Part shown: piece by piece, positions 5,101 to 5,865 of the stretch | Position numbering within the stretch: position 1 is the stretch's first letter | Layout of the letters: each line of letters starts with the position of its first letter | Source: an uncultured Mollicutes bacterium | Lineage (GTDB): Bacteria; Bacillota_I; Bacilli_A; RFN20; CAG-826 | Assembly: GCA_900550795.1 (NCBI GenBank) | Contig: URTN01000056.1 | Coordinates: 1 to 5,865 of the forward strand | Length of the DNA: 5,865 nucleotides | Direction: 5' to 3' | Position numbers and translations under genes: made by a program | The notes under the pieces: model-generated | What the model saw: the letters and a program-made list of their open reading frames with translations, nothing else | Told to the model about the DNA's origin: nothing | Databases searched by the model: none

Positions 5101-5808
5101 ATGATTAAATTAGTCTTGATAAGACATGGTCAATCTGAATGGAATTTACTTAATCTATTCACTGGTTGGACTGATGTCGAATTATCTCCAAATGGGGTTA
5201 AGGAAGCTCATGAAGCTGGTAAGTTATTAAAGGAAAAAGGATATACCTTTGATGTAGCATTCTCCTCTAGCTTAAAACGTGCTAACCACACGATGGATTT
5301 TGTTTTGGAAGAAATGGGAGAAACTTCTATTCCAAAGAATTATTCTTGGAGACTTAATGAACGTCATTATGGAGCCTTACAAGGATTAAATAAGGCTGAC
5401 GCTGCTAAAAAATGGGGTGATGAACAAGTCCATATCTGGAGAAGAAGCGCTGATGTTCCACCTCTAGCATTAACTAAAGATGACGAAAGATGGCCAGGTA
5501 ATCAAGAAAAGTACCAAAACCTTATTAAAGAAGGTCAAATGACTATCGAAGATTGCCCATTGACTGAATGTCTAATCGATACTGCTAAAAGAGTTAAACC
5601 ATACTTCGACAGTGAGATTGCCCCATTAATCAAAGAAGGCAAGAAAGTATTAATCGCTGCACACGGTAATTCTTTAAGGGCTATTGTTATGATGTTAGAA
5701 CACCTAACTCCAGAACAAATAATCTCTGTTGAAATACCAACTGGCAAACCACTTGTCTATGAACTAGATGAAAAAGATCTAAAGGTTCTAGATAAATATT
5801 ACCTATAA
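5101..5808 (+). CDS. gpmA: 2,3-bisphosphoglycerate-dependent phosphoglycerate mutase
   Basis: This 235-residue cytoplasmic glycolytic enzyme interconverts 3- and 2-phosphoglycerate through a phosphohistidine intermediate primed by 2,3-bisphosphoglycerate. The histidine phosphatase signature [10 protein letters not shown] (6-15) carries the phospho-acceptor H9. [12 protein letters not shown] (21-32), SSLKRA with R60, the acid/base candidate E87 in [23 protein letters not shown] (113-124) and the second catalytic H188 in AAHGNSLRA follow in family order. The length is that expected for the dimeric or tetrameric dPGM type rather than the shorter phosphatases of the superfamily or the unrelated Mn-dependent GpmI. 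The start is supported by AAAGGA at 5086-5091 with a 9-base spacing. It appears to be a single-gene unit with its own promoter. It is divergent from the methyltransferase and ends in TAA with no clear terminator in the 57 bases left. Confidence 0.97.
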   Translation: MIKLVLIRHGQSEWNLLNLFTGWTDVELSPNGVKEAHEAGKLLKEKGYTFDVAFSSSLKRANHTMDFVLEEMGETSIPKNYSWRLNERHYGALQGLNKADAAKKWGDEQVHIWRRSADVPPLALTKDDERWPGNQEKYQNLIKEGQMTIEDCPLTECLIDTAKRVKPYFDSEIAPLIKEGKKVLIAAHGNSLRAIVMMLEHLTPEQIISVEIPTGKPLVYELDEKDLKVLDKYYL

Positions 5809-5865
5809 TCAATTAGCTAAATATTATTCATTTATATATAACCCCCATGAACATCATTATTGATT

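Noticed and set aside
5808..5865. Inverted repeat AATCAAT / ATTGATT as a gpmA terminator
   Set aside because: The arms are 7 bp, AT-only apart from one pair, and about 44 bases apart with no T-tract, so no convincing terminator is present.

Overview
The window is AT-rich bacterial DNA with TTA/CTA leucine and AGA/AGG arginine codons, AAAGGAG-type ribosome binding sites and TAA/TAG stops. No TGA is read as tryptophan in any gene, so the standard code fits. Together these suggest a low-GC Bacillota or related (Bacilli/Erysipelotrichia/Mollicutes-like) bacterium. That placement is an inference from composition and gene style, not a taxonomic assignment.

Layout. (1) Positions 2-2953 (+) hold the 3' part of a very large superfamily 1 helicase-nuclease gene; its start and Walker A motif lie upstream of the window. 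A clear intrinsic terminator follows at about 2968-3010. (2) Positions 2954-3423 have no convincing gene. They hold the terminator, a second hairpin, and a repeat-rich stretch built from a 12-bp tandem unit (GATAAGATAAAT) in two arrays, with inverted repeats around them. (3) Positions 3424-4095 (+) encode a complete 5'-methylthioadenosine/S-adenosylhomocysteine nucleosidase. It has no Shine-Dalgarno sequence, and an extended -10 box close to the ATG suggests a leaderless mRNA. (4) Positions 4127-4735 (-) encode a convergent class I SAM-dependent methyltransferase, with its own promoter and an 18-bp perfect palindrome over the predicted start of transcription. (5) Positions 4736-5100 hold that promoter, a possible decayed ISL3-like transposase tail, and a hairpin that overlaps the promoter of the next gene. 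(6) Positions 5101-5808 (+) encode a complete 2,3-bisphosphoglycerate-dependent phosphoglycerate mutase (gpmA). The last 57 bases (5809-5865) show no gene and no clear terminator.

The main discovery is inside the methyltransferase. An 81-bp segment (4408-4488), bounded by perfect 16-bp inverted repeats (4392-4407 and 4489-4504), lies backwards relative to the rest of the gene. Read on the plus strand it spells the missing core of the methyltransferase fold (NERCEILQANVMDLPF...). Flipping it in silico restores a normal methyltransferase without changing length or frame. As given, the gene is still open but has 27 unrelated residues in its catalytic core. This looks like an intragenic invertible switch caught in the non-canonical orientation, or a fixed inversion, or an assembly artefact.

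The genes do not form one operon. The methyltransferase would release S-adenosylhomocysteine, and the convergent nucleosidase next to it would remove that product, so a functional link is plausible. The helicase-nuclease and the glycolytic mutase appear to be independent neighbours.
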